From Isoetes taiwanensis (Eukaryota > Streptophyta > Lycopodiopsida > Isoetales > Isoetaceae), in NCBI GenBank assembly GCA_021234155.1, contig JAJEKV010000024.1, positions 12,622,913 to 12,686,912 on the forward strand: a stretch of 64,000 nt of DNA, in the 5' to 3' direction. Shown here in pieces: positions 1-10,880 of this stretch; position 1 is the first letter of the stretch; every line of letters starts with the position of its first letter. Position numbers and translations under genes: made by a program. The notes under the pieces are model-generated. The model saw only the letters and a program-made list of their open reading frames with translations, was not told the DNA's origin and searched no databases.

Positions 1-736
1 AGTGGGACATCTGCACAAAATATACGATCAATGATAGAGGGATGACCAGAGCTTTGGACTGCGCTTTCTTCTCTTCATGAGGCAAGGAGGAGATTCAAAG
101 ATTGTTTGCCCTTTTCCAATCTAGACCTAGTTATGACATAATTCTTCCTCTTATGACAAAGATCGGAAGAGGGTTGTAGAATATTATGGCTACAAACATG
201 GCAAATTCTAGATGCTCTTATACCAATGCATATGCCATGCAGACAGTAAATATACCACTGAATATACCACTAATAAACTCAAAAATACCATCAATAGCAG
301 AAGATACAGACATACAGAAGATTGAGAAAGTATCGGGTAAAATGAAATACCACATTTGTCTTTCACGTCTAGAAACCCTTTCTCCTATATCATTTGAAGA
401 ATGTTGTTCCCCAGTCTCTCACAGATTCATTTTTCAAGATCAAATCATTTACTTATATTGATGACATTGGGCACATCACCATATTTGACAGCATACAACA
501 ACACCGCATTTTCCCCGCATGGGAATAAGAACATGAATATTTTCTATCTCTTGAAGCATGACACTCTTGAGGACAAGATGCTTAGCAACATCTTAGCATA
601 ATTCTAGTAAGGGACTCGCAAAGAACACAAAAACTGGATAGATAGGCTTGTCATTCATCACAACAATAGTATACAATGTGTGGTAAAATATGAATGGGGA
701 GCTGACCATAGGAACAATGTCTAGCTACCCCATAAT
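1..736. other. anonymous flank, no gene recognised
   Basis: Only short open frames with no protein-like pattern are visible on either strand. The last five bases (732-736, ATAAT) are the left copy of the target-site duplication of the copia element that follows, so this stretch is pre-insertion sequence continuous with 7551 onward. Confidence 0.6.
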
Positions 737-1337
737 TGTTAGTGTGTATCAGGTTATATTATATGCATCTTATATTCATGAGAAGCAGTGGCAGTGAATA
801 TATTGTAGCTACAAGAACAACCTATGAGAAGCAGTGGCAGTAGGTTGTACTGGTCTTACAGGTTGAAGATTCATATAAGTGCTTTATGTGCTTTATGCAT
901 ATAAGTGCTTTATGTGCTTTATGTGCTTGATGGAAACGCTATATTCCTTCTGTTGGCCTGTGGGATATAAGCTGCAGGTGAGATTTCTATTCTGAGTCAC
1001 TTGGATCTAGCCGTAACCGTCGTGTAAGAGATATATAGGAATGATGAGAAGATGAATTGGCGGCCGGATTTGAGGAATTTGAGCTCTCAATGATTAAAAC
1101 TATTATTATCTATATTTTGAGCTCAGGAAGTACTCATTGCTTAGAAGTAGAAGTGATGAACTGTTTTTTTTAGCGTATCAAGGAATGAATGACCATAACT
1201 TGGCTTCCTTGATACTAGATGCTTTTGTACTTGAAGATGTTTTATTGATTTAATATTGCTAGACTGAAAGTACAAAGAAATCATTGTGTTGAACTTACAT
1301 CCTTGCAAAGGAATTGTCTTTCTTGATTAATCCAACA
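737..1337 (+). repeat. 5' LTR of copia-1 (601 bp)
   Basis: Matches 6959-7550 over its whole length. I see one G/C difference and one extra copy of the 9-base unit GTGCTTTAT in a small tandem run around 880-930. It carries the element's promoter and RNA start, although I cannot place the TATA box with confidence. Confidence 0.95.
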
Positions 1338-1338
1338 G

Positions 1339-1351
1339 TGGTATCAGAGCC
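1339..1351 (+). promoter_or_regulatory. primer binding site, initiator-Met tRNA type
   Basis: TGGTATCAGAGCC lies one base after the LTR end. It is the standard complement of the 3' end of plant initiator methionine tRNA used to prime minus-strand DNA in copia elements. Confidence 0.93.
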
Positions 1352-1370
1352 ATAAAATTCCAGGTGCAGG

Positions 1371-1655
1371 ATGTCAACACGGTTTGGATCTAATCTCCTT
1401 AACTCTATAGAGGTGTTTAAAGGAGATAGTGGATTCCAAGTATGGAAGCAAGGCATAAAGGAAGTGTTGGAATTTGAGAACCTGTGGTATTTGTGTGATA
1501 CAAATACAGCTAGTGCTGGAGCAGGTAGTGGAAGCTCTAGTGGTAATTGCACAGGGGGACCTAGTGCAAGTGCTAGCTCTGTTGCAGGTGGTGCACAAAC
1601 TGAACCTGCAGATGCAAGAGGAACTGCAAGTACAAGTGCAGGAGGAAATATGTAG
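1371..1655 (+). pseudogene. copia-1 gag, N-terminal part cut by an insertion
   Basis: The ATG at 1371 lies 20 bases after the primer site. The start MSTRFGSNLLNSIEVFKG, followed by the motif GFQVWKQGIKEVL, matches the N-termini of two other copia gag frames in this window (14953 on the minus strand and 60038 on the plus strand). After about residue 45 the protein becomes a Gly/Ser/Ala-rich linker. The frame ends at a stop supplied by the inserted element X1 that begins at about 1651. The rest of gag resumes near 2975. Gag normally forms the particle that packages element RNA; this copy cannot make full-length Gag. Confidence 0.88.
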
Positions 1656-2972
1656 CATAATAACAGGGGGTTTTCTTTGTGTTTTTGTACGCTTTTCACT
1701 AAGATTTTCCTATGATTTCGTGATGTATTCAAATGGATGTACTAATGCGTACATCTAGAGTGCACCATTTCTGAGCCATTGATTTTAGCCTTTTTTTTTC
1801 CAATGGTCAACAACCAATGGCTCACAACAAAAGCCCTTTTTTTGTGCGTGTGGTGCATAATGGTCAACAACCAATGGCTCACAACAAAAGCCCTCTTTTT
1901 ATGTGTGTGGTGCATAATGGGCACATGAAGGGCTTGAAGGGCGCATGTAGTGCAGTTTCCCCGCCGGCAACACATTTCTTATCATAACTTTTGATCCAGA
2001 GCTCTGTTTGAAATGATTTTTATTGCGTTGGAAAGCTCTCTCCGAGATCTTTTTGATAGTATATGATATGGATATGTTTGGTTAAGTTATCTATGCTAAA
2101 ACAGCAATTTTTCGGCCGGGTTTGGTAGGCTTTCACATCCTACCAACTGATTAATACAGGATTGCGCTATTGGATATTGTTTTATGGCTCGTTCCGAATG
2201 AAGTTTGGAAAAAATTACCATGCATTTTTAGATTTTGAGGCAGTTATTAAGCAAATTCCAAGGCTTCTAGATCCTTGTGCTAACAAGCAGAAAAGTTTCC
2301 CACTTTGGTTTATCGCCACAAGAATCCATGGAGGCCAAAGGCTGCTGTTAAATTCCAGTTGAAAAATGTTTGTGTATGGGGGTTGCAAACTTTATGACTT
2401 TCAGAATAATGGGATCAATCTGCTCTATCTTTATGGTAACTTTTGCTTATGTTCTATTTGTTTTATTGTGATGAAATTCAAAAGCTACAGGTGATGAAAG
2501 CCTCAAATGAATTCTAGTTTTTTTCTGGTTTGAATTCTAAATTTTTTGTCACACCTGGGAACATCCCTAAGGCCCCGAAGGGGCCAAATTTTTTTTTTTG
2601 CAACACAAACCATTAACATCCAACATATAAAAATTAGATCCCCCAACACATAATAACCAACACATACGAACCATTGACATTAACAACCAACACATAACTA
2701 CCATTGACATTAATTAACACAACCATTGGGTCCAACACATTTAAATTAAAATCCCCCTTAAACCCCCTTTGGTTTGGGTGCATATTCACACGGGGGTGAC
2801 GTAGGGCAACGAGAGCTGTTGGATAGGCATATTCACTCCTTATTCCTTAATCTACACCGTACGTAAAGTTCCTCGTTTGTGGGGTATGCAAGTACAAAAT
2901 TTGCTATACTGTATAACAAGATTCACAAAGTACTATAAGATTTCAAGCAGAATACTATATGGTGTTGATTAG
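1651..2972 (+). mobile_element. inserted element X1 inside copia-1 gag
   Basis: This stretch breaks gag and has no copia similarity. Its first ~190 bases (from TAGCATAATAACAGGGGG) match the reverse complement of 52640-52829. Its last ~230 bases (ending ATACTATATGGTGTTGATT) match 50545-50785. The two loci therefore share both ends but not the interior. The interior has a short frame (about 2162-2362) of unknown origin, a GGCCCC-GAA-GGGGCC hairpin at 2571-2585 and AC-rich repeats. I see no transposase. Boundaries are good to roughly 10 bases, and I cannot name the superfamily. Confidence 0.75.
1803..1920 (+). repeat. two-copy ~57-bp direct repeat inside X1
   Basis: The phrase AATGGTCAACAACCAATGG followed by CTCACAACAAAAGCCC and a T-rich run with GTGTGGTGCATAATGG occurs twice in tandem. 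Copy X2 has a single diverged version near 52630-52690, so the duplication is specific to X1. Confidence 0.8.
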
Positions 2973-2987
2973 AGAAAACGAAAAATT

Positions 2988-3848
2988 ATGGAAGCACAAT
3001 CAATAATCAGCAACAAGGTTGGAACTGTGATTAAGTTAAAACTAAGAGGTAAATCTCCAGCAGACATGTGGAAGTATATGATTGATAATTTTGAGGTTAA
3101 ATCATCATCTCAAATCGATGTATTGGAGAAACAGCTGAGAAGATTAAAACTCTATGAAAAAGACAACATTACTGAATTCTTAGAGAAGTTTGAGTCTATT
3201 ATTGCTGACCTTGAGGGTGCAGGGGTTGTCTTGAATGAAGATTATCAATTGCTAGCTATTTCTAGAGCTGTATCCCATAACTCACAACTTGCTACTCTCT
3301 TAAGGAATGTTGCCAGGTCAAAGGAGCATGCTATCAAAATGATTCGTACAGAGTTTGAGCAAGGAAAAGATGCTGATGAGGATGAAGCAGAAGTCTTATA
3401 TGCTGGCAAAAGAGGTAAGAAATCATATGACAAAGGAAAGATAGGTCCCTGTTTTAAATGTAACAGTTATGGACATTTGAAGAAAAATTGTCCTAAGGTA
3501 GACAAAGAGATAGTGTGTTACAATTGTGATGGGAAGGGCCATATGTCAAATAAGTGCCCAAGTCCAAAAAGGAATAAAGCACAAGATAAGAAATTCTTTG
3601 AGAATAAAAACAGAGGAGAAAGAAATAGTCCAAGCTTGAATGTGGTTAAAGAATCTGAGGAGGAGGAGCTGGATGAAGATATAGAGGTAAACATCTCAAA
3701 CAATTATTTCTCAAACAAAAAATCTCATGACAAGGGTGTTCTCATTTTAGATTCAGGAGCTGAAAAATCAGTAGCTTCAAGTTCAAGGTTACTGAAAAAC
3801 TGTAAGGGTGAAGAAGAGGACATGTCCAGTTTGGGAATGGAGAATTAA
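2988..3848 (+). pseudogene. copia-1 gag C-terminus, zinc knuckles and start of protease
   Basis: Continues gag after the X1 insertion. The coding similarity begins slightly upstream of the ATG, so this is not a true start. Early residues (EAQSIISNKVG, KLRGKSPADMW) are the UBN2/retrotran-gag core. Two CCHC knuckles follow: CFKCNSYGHLKKNC and CYNCDGKGHMSNKC. An acidic linker leads to the aspartic protease motif ILDSGAEKSV. The frame is lost at about 3820 by a one-base shift; protease similarity (GNGELKQIKDSGMLEIFDLQ) continues in the next frame. Confidence 0.9.
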
Positions 3849-3868
3849 AACAAATAAAAGATAGTGGA

Positions 3869-4942
3869 ATGCTTGAGATATTTGATTTGCAAGGGAAGAA
3901 GGTTATACTGAAAAAGGTGCTATGTGTACCTGGTCTTGTTAGAAATTTAATTTCAATTGCCCAGTTGGTAGACCTTGGTTATAAGGTTGTGTTTGAGAGA
4001 TTGCAATGTAATGTGTTACTTGGAAATAAAGTGAAGTTTATTGGGAAAAGGATTGGAAATCTATTTGGTCTTGAATCTATACATTGTGAACCAACTTGTC
4101 TTAACCTTGTAACCTTACCATCAGTTGACACATGGCATGGAAGTCTTGGCCATGCAAATTCAAAAGTTATTGAGTTATTATGCAAAAAAGGTTTCATTGA
4201 AGCAGACTTGAATCAATCCAAAAAAACTATATGTGCTGGATGTGCCCTTGGCAAGCATAATAGATTGGCCTTCAAAAGATCTAACAAAAGAGCACAAGGT
4301 TTATTGGATCTAGTCCATACTGATTTGTATGGACCTATGAATGTAACAGGCCTATCAGGGAAACGGTATTTCATGACTTTGATCGATGACTTTAGCAGAC
4401 ATACTCGCATTTATTGTTTGAGAACAAAACATAAGGCAATGGACATGTTCAAACAATATGTAGATGAAGTTGAGACTGAAACTGGTAGGAGGATCAAGTG
4501 TTTGAGGTCTGACAGAGGTGGAGAATTTCTGTCAGGAGAATTTAAACAGTATTGCAAAATGAAGGGAATAAAAATACAACTTACTTGTAGATATACACCC
4601 CAACAGAATGGGGTTGCAGAAAGAAAGAACAGAACCCTCCTTAATGCAGTAAGAAGCATGTTAAAATTCTCAGGGCTTCCAAATTTTCTATGGGAAGAGG
4701 CTGTCCAAGCAGCTACCATGATTCAAAATAGTCTGCCTTCAGTAAGCATACACGGAGCAATTCCTGATATGCTCTGGTCAGGGAAAGCATTGGATTATGG
4801 TAAGCTGAGATTGTATGGGTGCTTGGCCTACACTCATATTCCTGAAGAATTGAGGAAGAAACTAGATGATAGGGCCATGATTACCTATCTTGTTGGATAT
4901 GATAACCAATCCAAAGCATATAGGTTATATGGGTTGTGGTGA
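3869..4942 (+). pseudogene. copia-1 protease end and integrase
   Basis: Downstream part of the same polyprotein. It opens with the protease C-terminal half (VLCVPGLVRNLISIAQLV). Next comes the gag-pre-integrase HHCC zinc finger (DTWHGSLGHANSKVIELL, then CAGCALGKH), then the integrase core with DLVHTDLYGPM, CLRSDRGGEFLSG and QQNGVAERKNR, giving the D, D and E catalytic positions. The frame ends after a copia-typical YDNQSKAYR segment, where a frameshift near 4930 moves the remaining pol to the next frame. Integrase inserts element cDNA into the chromosome. All key residues look present, but it is cut off from gag and from RT. Confidence 0.9.
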
Positions 4943-6951
4943 GTAGGGATGTTACCTTTGATGAATCTCAAGTGTATAAAGTTCTGATAAAGGAAAACAA
5001 GCAAAAGGAAGTTGTTGAGAGTATAATCAATGTTGATAATGCTGAGAAAGATGTGACAAATACTAAAGTGTTTGATACTGATGATGATATTCCAGATGAT
5101 CATAAGGATATGAATGCAGGAGCTGAGGAGAACACCAGTGAAGAAACAGGTGATTCAGAAGAAATGCAAGTACAAAACCAAGGAATTTCTGCTGAACCAG
5201 AAGAGCCATCAACCAGTGCAGACATACCATCAAGAAAAAAAAGAATTACAGAAGTAGAGAGGCTGCAGCAAGCAAACATTAAGGTTGACCCCTCAATCCA
5301 TGGTAGAACAACACGAGGTAAAAGTAAAAGACTTCAAGGCATAGAAGGAGAACTGGATAGTGTATTTGAGATTTTGACTCATTTAGATCCAGATATTCCA
5401 AGTACATATGAGGATGTATTAAATTCAGCAGATAGGGATAAATGGATAAATGCTATGAATGAGGAGATGGATTCATTTCATAATACTAACACATATGAAC
5501 TTGTTGATAGACCTTGTGGGAAAAATATTGTAGGTAACAAGTGGCTATTCAGAATAAAAACAGGTGTGGATGGAAAGACACCTAGATACAAGGCCAGACT
5601 GGTGGCTCAAGGATTCTCACAGAAAAAAGGTCAGGATTTTGATGAAACTTTTTCCCCATTAGTCAAAATGAATAGTGTTAGAATGTTGCTGGCAATTGCA
5701 AATGCATGTGATTTAGAAGTACATCATATGGATGTAAAGACTGCATTCTTAAATGCAACATTAGAAGAAGAAATCTTTATGAAGCAGGCTCCAGGATTTG
5801 AGCAGGGGACTGACAAAGTTTGGAAACTCAGAAAAGCAGTATATGGTTTGAGACAATCACCTCGAGAATGGTACAAGTGTATGGATGGTTTTTTAAGGGA
5901 ACATAAATTTATTAAGTTAGATAATGATGGTAACTTATACAAGTTTCAGTATGGAGAAGAATGGTGTGTCTTAGCCTTATATGTTGATGACAATATAATG
6001 GTGGCTAAAGGAACAACCTGCTTAAACATATGTAAAGATTTACTAAAACAAAGGTTTGAAATGACTGATTTAGGTGAGTTGAGAAACTTTCTCGGTGTTG
6101 AAATGACCAGAAGTAAAGCAGAGGGTATGATAATGCTTACTCAAAGGAAACAAATACTTGACATGTTAAAAAAATTTAACATGCAAGACTGCAAAGCTTG
6201 TAAAACTCCTGCTGTACCTGGATGTAAGTTATCTGAAAGCATGTGTCCACAAAATGAGGTTGAAAGAGAAGATATGCAGTCAGTGCCCTACAGATCCCTG
6301 GTGGGATGCTTATCATACGTGGCCAATTGCACAAGGCCTGATATTGCACATAGTGTCAACATATTAAGCAGATACAACACTAATCCTGGAAGAAACCATT
6401 GGACTGCTGCAAAACGAGTCTTAAGATATTTAAAGGGTACTGTTGAAGAAGGAATTGCATACAAAACAAATAACTTGATACTGGAAGGATTTTGTGATGC
6501 AGATTGGGGAGGGGATATAGATACAAGGAAGTCAACTTCAGGATATCTTGTTATGTTGGGAGGAGCTCCTATATCCTGGAAATGCAAAAAACAAACTGCC
6601 ATAGCTATGTCCAGTGCTGAGGCAGAATATGCTGCTGCCACTTTGTGCTCAAAAGAAATCATTTGGGAGAGAAGATTAATTATAGAACTGGGATTTGGAC
6701 AATCATTGGCTACCAATATTTGGTGTGATAGTACAAGATGTATAGCCTTATCAAAGAATCCAGTCCTACATGAAAGGACTAAACATATAGAACTTGAAAT
6801 GCACTTCATCATAGATGCTGTCAGGAAAAGCCTTGTAAATATGGTATATGTTAGAACAGAAGATCAACTAGCAGACCTACTTACAAAATCATTAGCTGAG
6901 ACAAGGTTTAGCTACCTAAAGGGAAAGATTATGCATATAAGTATAACATGA
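4936..6951 (+). CDS. copia-1 reverse transcriptase and RNase H
   Basis: An uninterrupted 671-codon frame. It begins at the integrase/RT linker (VSRDVTFDESQVY) with an acidic spacer to about residue 150. The RT domain follows: GNKWLFRIK, RYKARLVAQGF, HHMDVKTAFLNA, then the catalytic box LYVDDNIMV. RNase H comes next (GFCDADWGGD, STSGYLVMLGG, SSAEAEYAA, HIELEMHFI) and it ends with LADLLTKSLAE. The stop is 7 bases before the polypurine tract. It lacks its own start because it is normally part of one polyprotein. It looks catalytically complete, in contrast to the broken upstream part. Confidence 0.93.
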   Translation: MVSRDVTFDESQVYKVLIKENKQKEVVESIINVDNAEKDVTNTKVFDTDDDIPDDHKDMNAGAEENTSEETGDSEEMQVQNQGISAEPEEPSTSADIPSRKKRITEVERLQQANIKVDPSIHGRTTRGKSKRLQGIEGELDSVFEILTHLDPDIPSTYEDVLNSADRDKWINAMNEEMDSFHNTNTYELVDRPCGKNIVGNKWLFRIKTGVDGKTPRYKARLVAQGFSQKKGQDFDETFSPLVKMNSVRMLLAIANACDLEVHHMDVKTAFLNATLEEEIFMKQAPGFEQGTDKVWKLRKAVYGLRQSPREWYKCMDGFLREHKFIKLDNDGNLYKFQYGEEWCVLALYVDDNIMVAKGTTCLNICKDLLKQRFEMTDLGELRNFLGVEMTRSKAEGMIMLTQRKQILDMLKKFNMQDCKACKTPAVPGCKLSESMCPQNEVEREDMQSVPYRSLVGCLSYVANCTRPDIAHSVNILSRYNTNPGRNHWTAAKRVLRYLKGTVEEGIAYKTNNLILEGFCDADWGGDIDTRKSTSGYLVMLGGAPISWKCKKQTAIAMSSAEAEYAAATLCSKEIIWERRLIIELGFGQSLATNIWCDSTRCIALSKNPVLHERTKHIELEMHFIIDAVRKSLVNMVYVRTEDQLADLLTKSLAETRFSYLKGKIMHISIT

Positions 6952-6958
6952 AGGAGGA
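6951..6958 (+). promoter_or_regulatory. polypurine tract of copia-1
   Basis: AAGGAGGA directly abuts the 3' LTR. It is the expected primer for plus-strand DNA synthesis. Confidence 0.85.
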
Positions 6959-7550
6959 TGTTAGTGTGTATCAGGTTATATTATATGCATCTTATATTCA
7001 TGAGAAGCAGTGGCAGTGAATATATTGTAGCTACAAGAACAACCTATGAGAAGCAGTGGCAGTAGGTTGTACTGGTCTTACAGGTTGAAGATTCATATAA
7101 GTGCTTTATGTCCTTTATGCATATAAGTGCTTTATGTGCTTGATGGAAACGCTATATTCCTTCTGTTGGCCTGTGGGATATAAGCTGCAGGTGAGATTTC
7201 TATTCTGAGTCACTTGGATCTAGCCGTAACCGTCGTGTAAGAGATATATAGGAATGATGAGAAGATGAATTGGCGGCCGGATTTGAGGAATTTGAGCTCT
7301 CAATGATTAAAACTATTATTATCTATATTTTGAGCTCAGGAAGTACTCATTGCTTAGAAGTAGAAGTGATGAACTGTTTTTTTTAGCGTATCAAGGAATG
7401 AATGACCATAACTTGGCTTCCTTGATACTAGATGCTTTTGTACTTGAAGATGTTTTATTGATTTAATATTGCTAGACTGAAAGTACAAAGAAATCATTGT
7501 GTTGAACTTACATCCTTGCAAAGGAATTGTCTTTCTTGATTAATCCAACA
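6959..7550 (+). repeat. 3' LTR of copia-1 (592 bp)
   Basis: Direct repeat of 737-1337, shorter by one 9-base unit. It is followed by ATAAT (7551-7555), the right copy of the target-site duplication. Confidence 0.95.
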
Positions 7551-8359
7551 ATAATGAAATAAGAAAATATGCAAAGGCAAGAGAGAGGACAATGGCGACA
7601 ACTTCTCATCGGGATAAAAAACCCCGCCCTTTCGGGTTTTCGAGGAAAACCCTAATGAGGAATGGTCGCCAACGACCTCGAGGATGCCTTGAAGAGCAAG
7701 GTAGGAAATTGGTGAAGCCAGCCCAAATGCGTATCAACGCCATGGAATGTGTGAAACTTGGAAAAAGGGAGAAATGCCTAGAAAGTACCCGTTAAACATT
7801 AATAAAATAGGTACAACCATGGAAGGTGAGCACCCCTAAGAAAATAGTCCCCATAAAGCAAAAACACCCATTGAACATTAGAAATTGTAATCAAACATAT
7901 ATAGAAATAGAAAACATCATCGAGAGGTGGAAAAAGAAAAATAGCATCACCAACAGGTGGAAATCATCTAGCATCACCCAACGGGTGGAAAAATATATAG
8001 ATATCATCACCTAGTGGGTGGAAAATAATTTGCATCAGCCATCGAGTGGAAAAAAAAAAAGCATCACCCAACGGGTGGTCAGTACTGAACATAAATATAT
8101 AAAAAATAGACGACAATATTCACCATAGCAACACCCAATGAGTGGAGGATAATGGAGTTAGTATCGAAAAGGAAATAAACATGAACATGAAACAAGCTCA
8201 AAACTATATAAAAGGGCGGGTAGGGAGGGAACAATGGGCAAGGAAGAGACGCTGCTGTGAGAAGACGCCGATAACCAAGCACAAGAATGAATAGTGCATA
8301 TAGCTACTCGTCCCTTCCCAGAATGCCAGTCCGATGGCTCGGATCGATGCCTATAATAT
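7551..8359. other. intergenic flank, no gene recognised
   Basis: Continuation of the pre-insertion sequence. A short frame at 7592-7795 has no recognisable domain. The only clear structure is the hairpin-forming repeat listed at 7905-8150. Confidence 0.5.
7905..8150. repeat. degenerate array of small hairpin repeats
   Basis: About seven diverged copies of a unit like GCATCACCCAACGGGTGGAAA, spaced 25-45 bases apart. The core CACCC-AAC-GGGTG is itself an inverted repeat. Several variants keep the pairing (CACC/GGTG) while changing the loop. Confidence 0.65.
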
Positions 8360-8870
8360 TTAATCTTTAAGCAAGCAAGTACCTTTACTATGACCAATTA
8401 TGTTCTTGACATGGCGACCACCAGAATTCCAAAATTTATAATAGATCGAAGATTCAAGTGCTAATCTTTCTGCTCTTCTCTTCCTCTGCATCCTTCTTTT
8501 GGCAGACATTATTCTCCCACAAGCTATATTTGGTGAGGTACATTTGCATTTCACTTGAATACATGGACAACAGTTATGGCCAGCAGGACTCTACTTTTCA
8601 ATTATAGGTGAAACTACATTATCACAAGGAAAAAGTGAAGGCTGCTCTCCTAAATTTGATCATTATTTTGCTACCGTAACACTCGATGCCGCAACTTCTG
8701 GTATATCAGCTTCAACATCGAATCCTAGCTCTTTTGCTAGAAATTCTGGATCTGCATCTCCAAACTTTGCTTGAAATTCAACAATACCGCTCAACCAAAT
8801 CCATCTATTCTTGAAAAAAAAATGCAGCAAATGCAAACTGGAATTTGGAGGGATTGCCACATTTTGGGAA
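8360..8870 (-). pseudogene. possible Cys-rich gene fragment, unidentified
   Basis: On the minus strand a T-rich tract ending in AAG precedes a coding-like stretch (FGDADPEFLAKELGFDV, ending SSVTVAK and a stop). Further down the same strand is a basic Cys-rich stretch with CCPCIQVKCKC followed by SAKRRMQRKRRAERLALE. Clustered Cys followed by a basic helix suggests a zinc-binding nuclear protein or a transposon-derived domain. I cannot assign a family, and stops separate the pieces. Confidence 0.35.
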
Positions 8871-8879
8871 CAGATTCTT

Positions 8880-10500
8880 GACGGGCCAACGATCTCTACT
8901 TAATTTGCTCGAGCTTTTTCGCTCGAGGCTATTCGTCGTTAATGGACCCTAAAATTAGAAAAATAGGCATAACGCACATAAAGCACCCCAACATCCTATG
9001 TCGACGACAAAAAAAATTGCCCCCCAATATTGTGCTTAGACCCCTTTCCAGTAATTTCCATATGTAAATCTCCTTCACTTTCATTGCAGAATTTGAGTGT
9101 TATATAACTCCAAAGTACATACAATGCACATTGTAAAAAGGCCAAAGTACCCATTTACGGAGAAGTTAAATATGAAGAAACTTAAGTCTAATTCAGCGAG
9201 TGCAGTTGCCAAGCTAGAAAGCAAATAAAAGTTCCCCAATAACTTGGGGTTAAACAAGTTTTCCAGTTAACTTAAAAGACTTTGCAATAACTGTTTCACC
9301 TTTATTTTATCGAAAGCCATGGCTTAGTATAACAACATTCTCTAGGCCAGTATCCTTAAAAACCTAGCCAGTTTCTCACGTAACTTATTTGGAATTGACA
9401 GCTTTCTTGAACAGTCCCATTCTGTAGAGACCACAAGAGCCATTGCTTTCACGTCCTAAGATATTCTACGCCATTTATGTTTTTCATATCAAATTTGTAT
9501 GGACATAAGCAGGAGAAAATCTGAACACAGATGGAGCTGTAGACAATGGGAAAAATGAAATGAATGCCCTATGCAACTAGTCTTTTCCATTAGCTTTGCT
9601 ACAAAAAACTTGTCACTTTAGTTGGGAACTTAGAAAGTAAATATAGCCCATCCCGTTTAAGTACACAATGCATCCCAAAAAATCCAGTTTCTGAGTGAAA
9701 GTGGATGGGTTTCCAGTATTGGATGGCTCCAATAAACAATCATGCTCTCAAAATCATAGAATTAGAGCTTGCCTAATGGGATTGAAGCTGCCAGACCGTG
9801 CTTTTTAGTCATTCCTAGGAACTTCCAAGATGCCTGGAATCTATTATTCGTTTCTTATAAATGGCAGAACCAGTACTCAACAAAGATTATAGAAGACAAA
9901 GAAACACAGGCATGGAGGCCTTGATGTTGATGCTAATAGCAGAGAAGTTTTAAAACATAGAGAACAAATTATCTGTATTCGCTCGACCTTATTGCAGCAT
10001 GCAGTTACCGATAGAAAAGTCGTTGAAGATGCACCCATGCCCGAGATAGTCCACAAAGAGTGTCATCTCGAAGAAACTCAACGACCCCTGCAACACACAG
10101 CCCCAAACCATATGCCGAAATCCATCACCTGACTATTGCTCCAAACTGCAAAACAAGGAAAAATCAACCACGCCAACCATCAAAGTGTTAGAGTTCGAAG
10201 CGATCGGCCATTTACGAAATGCTGACTTGAAGAAGAAAATCTCAAATGGAAGATATATGAAAAATCGAATAAGCTTTCGATTGCACGCACAAAGTTGAGA
10301 AAGAAGATTGAGAAAATTAGAACGTCAACAGGAAAAAACATCCAATGAGGAGAATCGGAAGCCACAATTCTACGTCGAGAAGAGAAAGACTTTGGAAGTT
10401 ATGGAGACTCTGGAAGCCACAAAGCTACACCAAGAAGAGAAAATAGGCACATCCAATAGAAGAACCTCTTGGAGGCGGCACCGATTCATGTAGAATCGGC
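8880..10500. other. no gene recognised
   Basis: Read on both strands; no frame longer than about 60 codons looks protein-like, and I find no RNA gene or repeat structure that I can support. Confidence 0.5.
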
Positions 10501-10538
10501 ACCAAATTCGGCTCTAGCTCCTTCATTCCAAGTTTATC

Positions 10539-10835
10539 TGTGCAAGCTGTTTGAATAGTATTTGACCGCGAAAGATCAATGGTTAAACATAAGATTTCAC
10601 CATTGACTACTTAAACCTTAACTTAAACCTTAGGTCCCTTTAATGTTGAACCTTAGAAACCTTAGGTCTTTTAACTTCGAACCTTAAGTTTAACTATTTC
10701 CAACTGAATAAACATTGACTTCTATGCCTCTGAACTTCATAAATACTGATCAATCATGTAATCCTTCTGTGCTCACTATAAATCACTGTCACTGTGGAAA
10801 TATTCCATTATTATAATATGAACATCAACTTTTCA
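10539..10835 (-). repeat. possible 3' LTR of copia-2
   Basis: On the minus strand the segment starts TGAAAAGTTGATG right after a purine tract (GAAGGGAGAG) and would end in CA at 10539. The partner LTR is absent, so the outer limit is a guess from the TG...CA rule. The interior has repeated AACCTTAG motifs. Confidence 0.3.
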
Positions 10836-10880
10836 CTCTCCCTTCATATTATAATCCCTGCAATTTATCTTATCTCTTAA

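Larger units (their letters stand above)
737..7550 (+). mobile_element. complete Ty1/copia LTR retrotransposon (copia-1)
   Basis: Two long direct repeats (737-1337 and 6959-7550) start TGTTAG and end CCAACA. They are flanked by the 5-bp duplication ATAAT at 732-736 and 7551-7555. A Met-tRNA type primer binding site follows the left repeat and a purine tract AAGGAGGA precedes the right one. Domain order is gag, zinc knuckles, protease, integrase, reverse transcriptase, RNase H, which is the copia order. The coding region is defective: gag is interrupted by a 1.3-kb insertion, there is a frameshift near 3820 and another near 4930. The LTRs differ by one substitution and one 9-bp repeat unit, so the insertion is young. 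Confidence 0.96.

Noticed and set aside
1374-1658. Minus-strand Cys/Ser-rich frame opposite gag
   Set aside because: It is the complement of the low-complexity Gly/Ser/Ala linker of gag.
2162-2362. Short frame inside X1 as a captured gene exon
   Set aside because: Possible, but I see no recognisable domain or splice site, so it is mentioned only within X1.
7905-8150. CRISPR-like array
   Set aside because: Spacing is irregular, units diverge, the genome is eukaryotic, and there are no cas genes.
10308-10493. Lys/Arg/Glu-rich short frame
   Set aside because: Low complexity, no start context or homologue pattern, and its complement is equally open.
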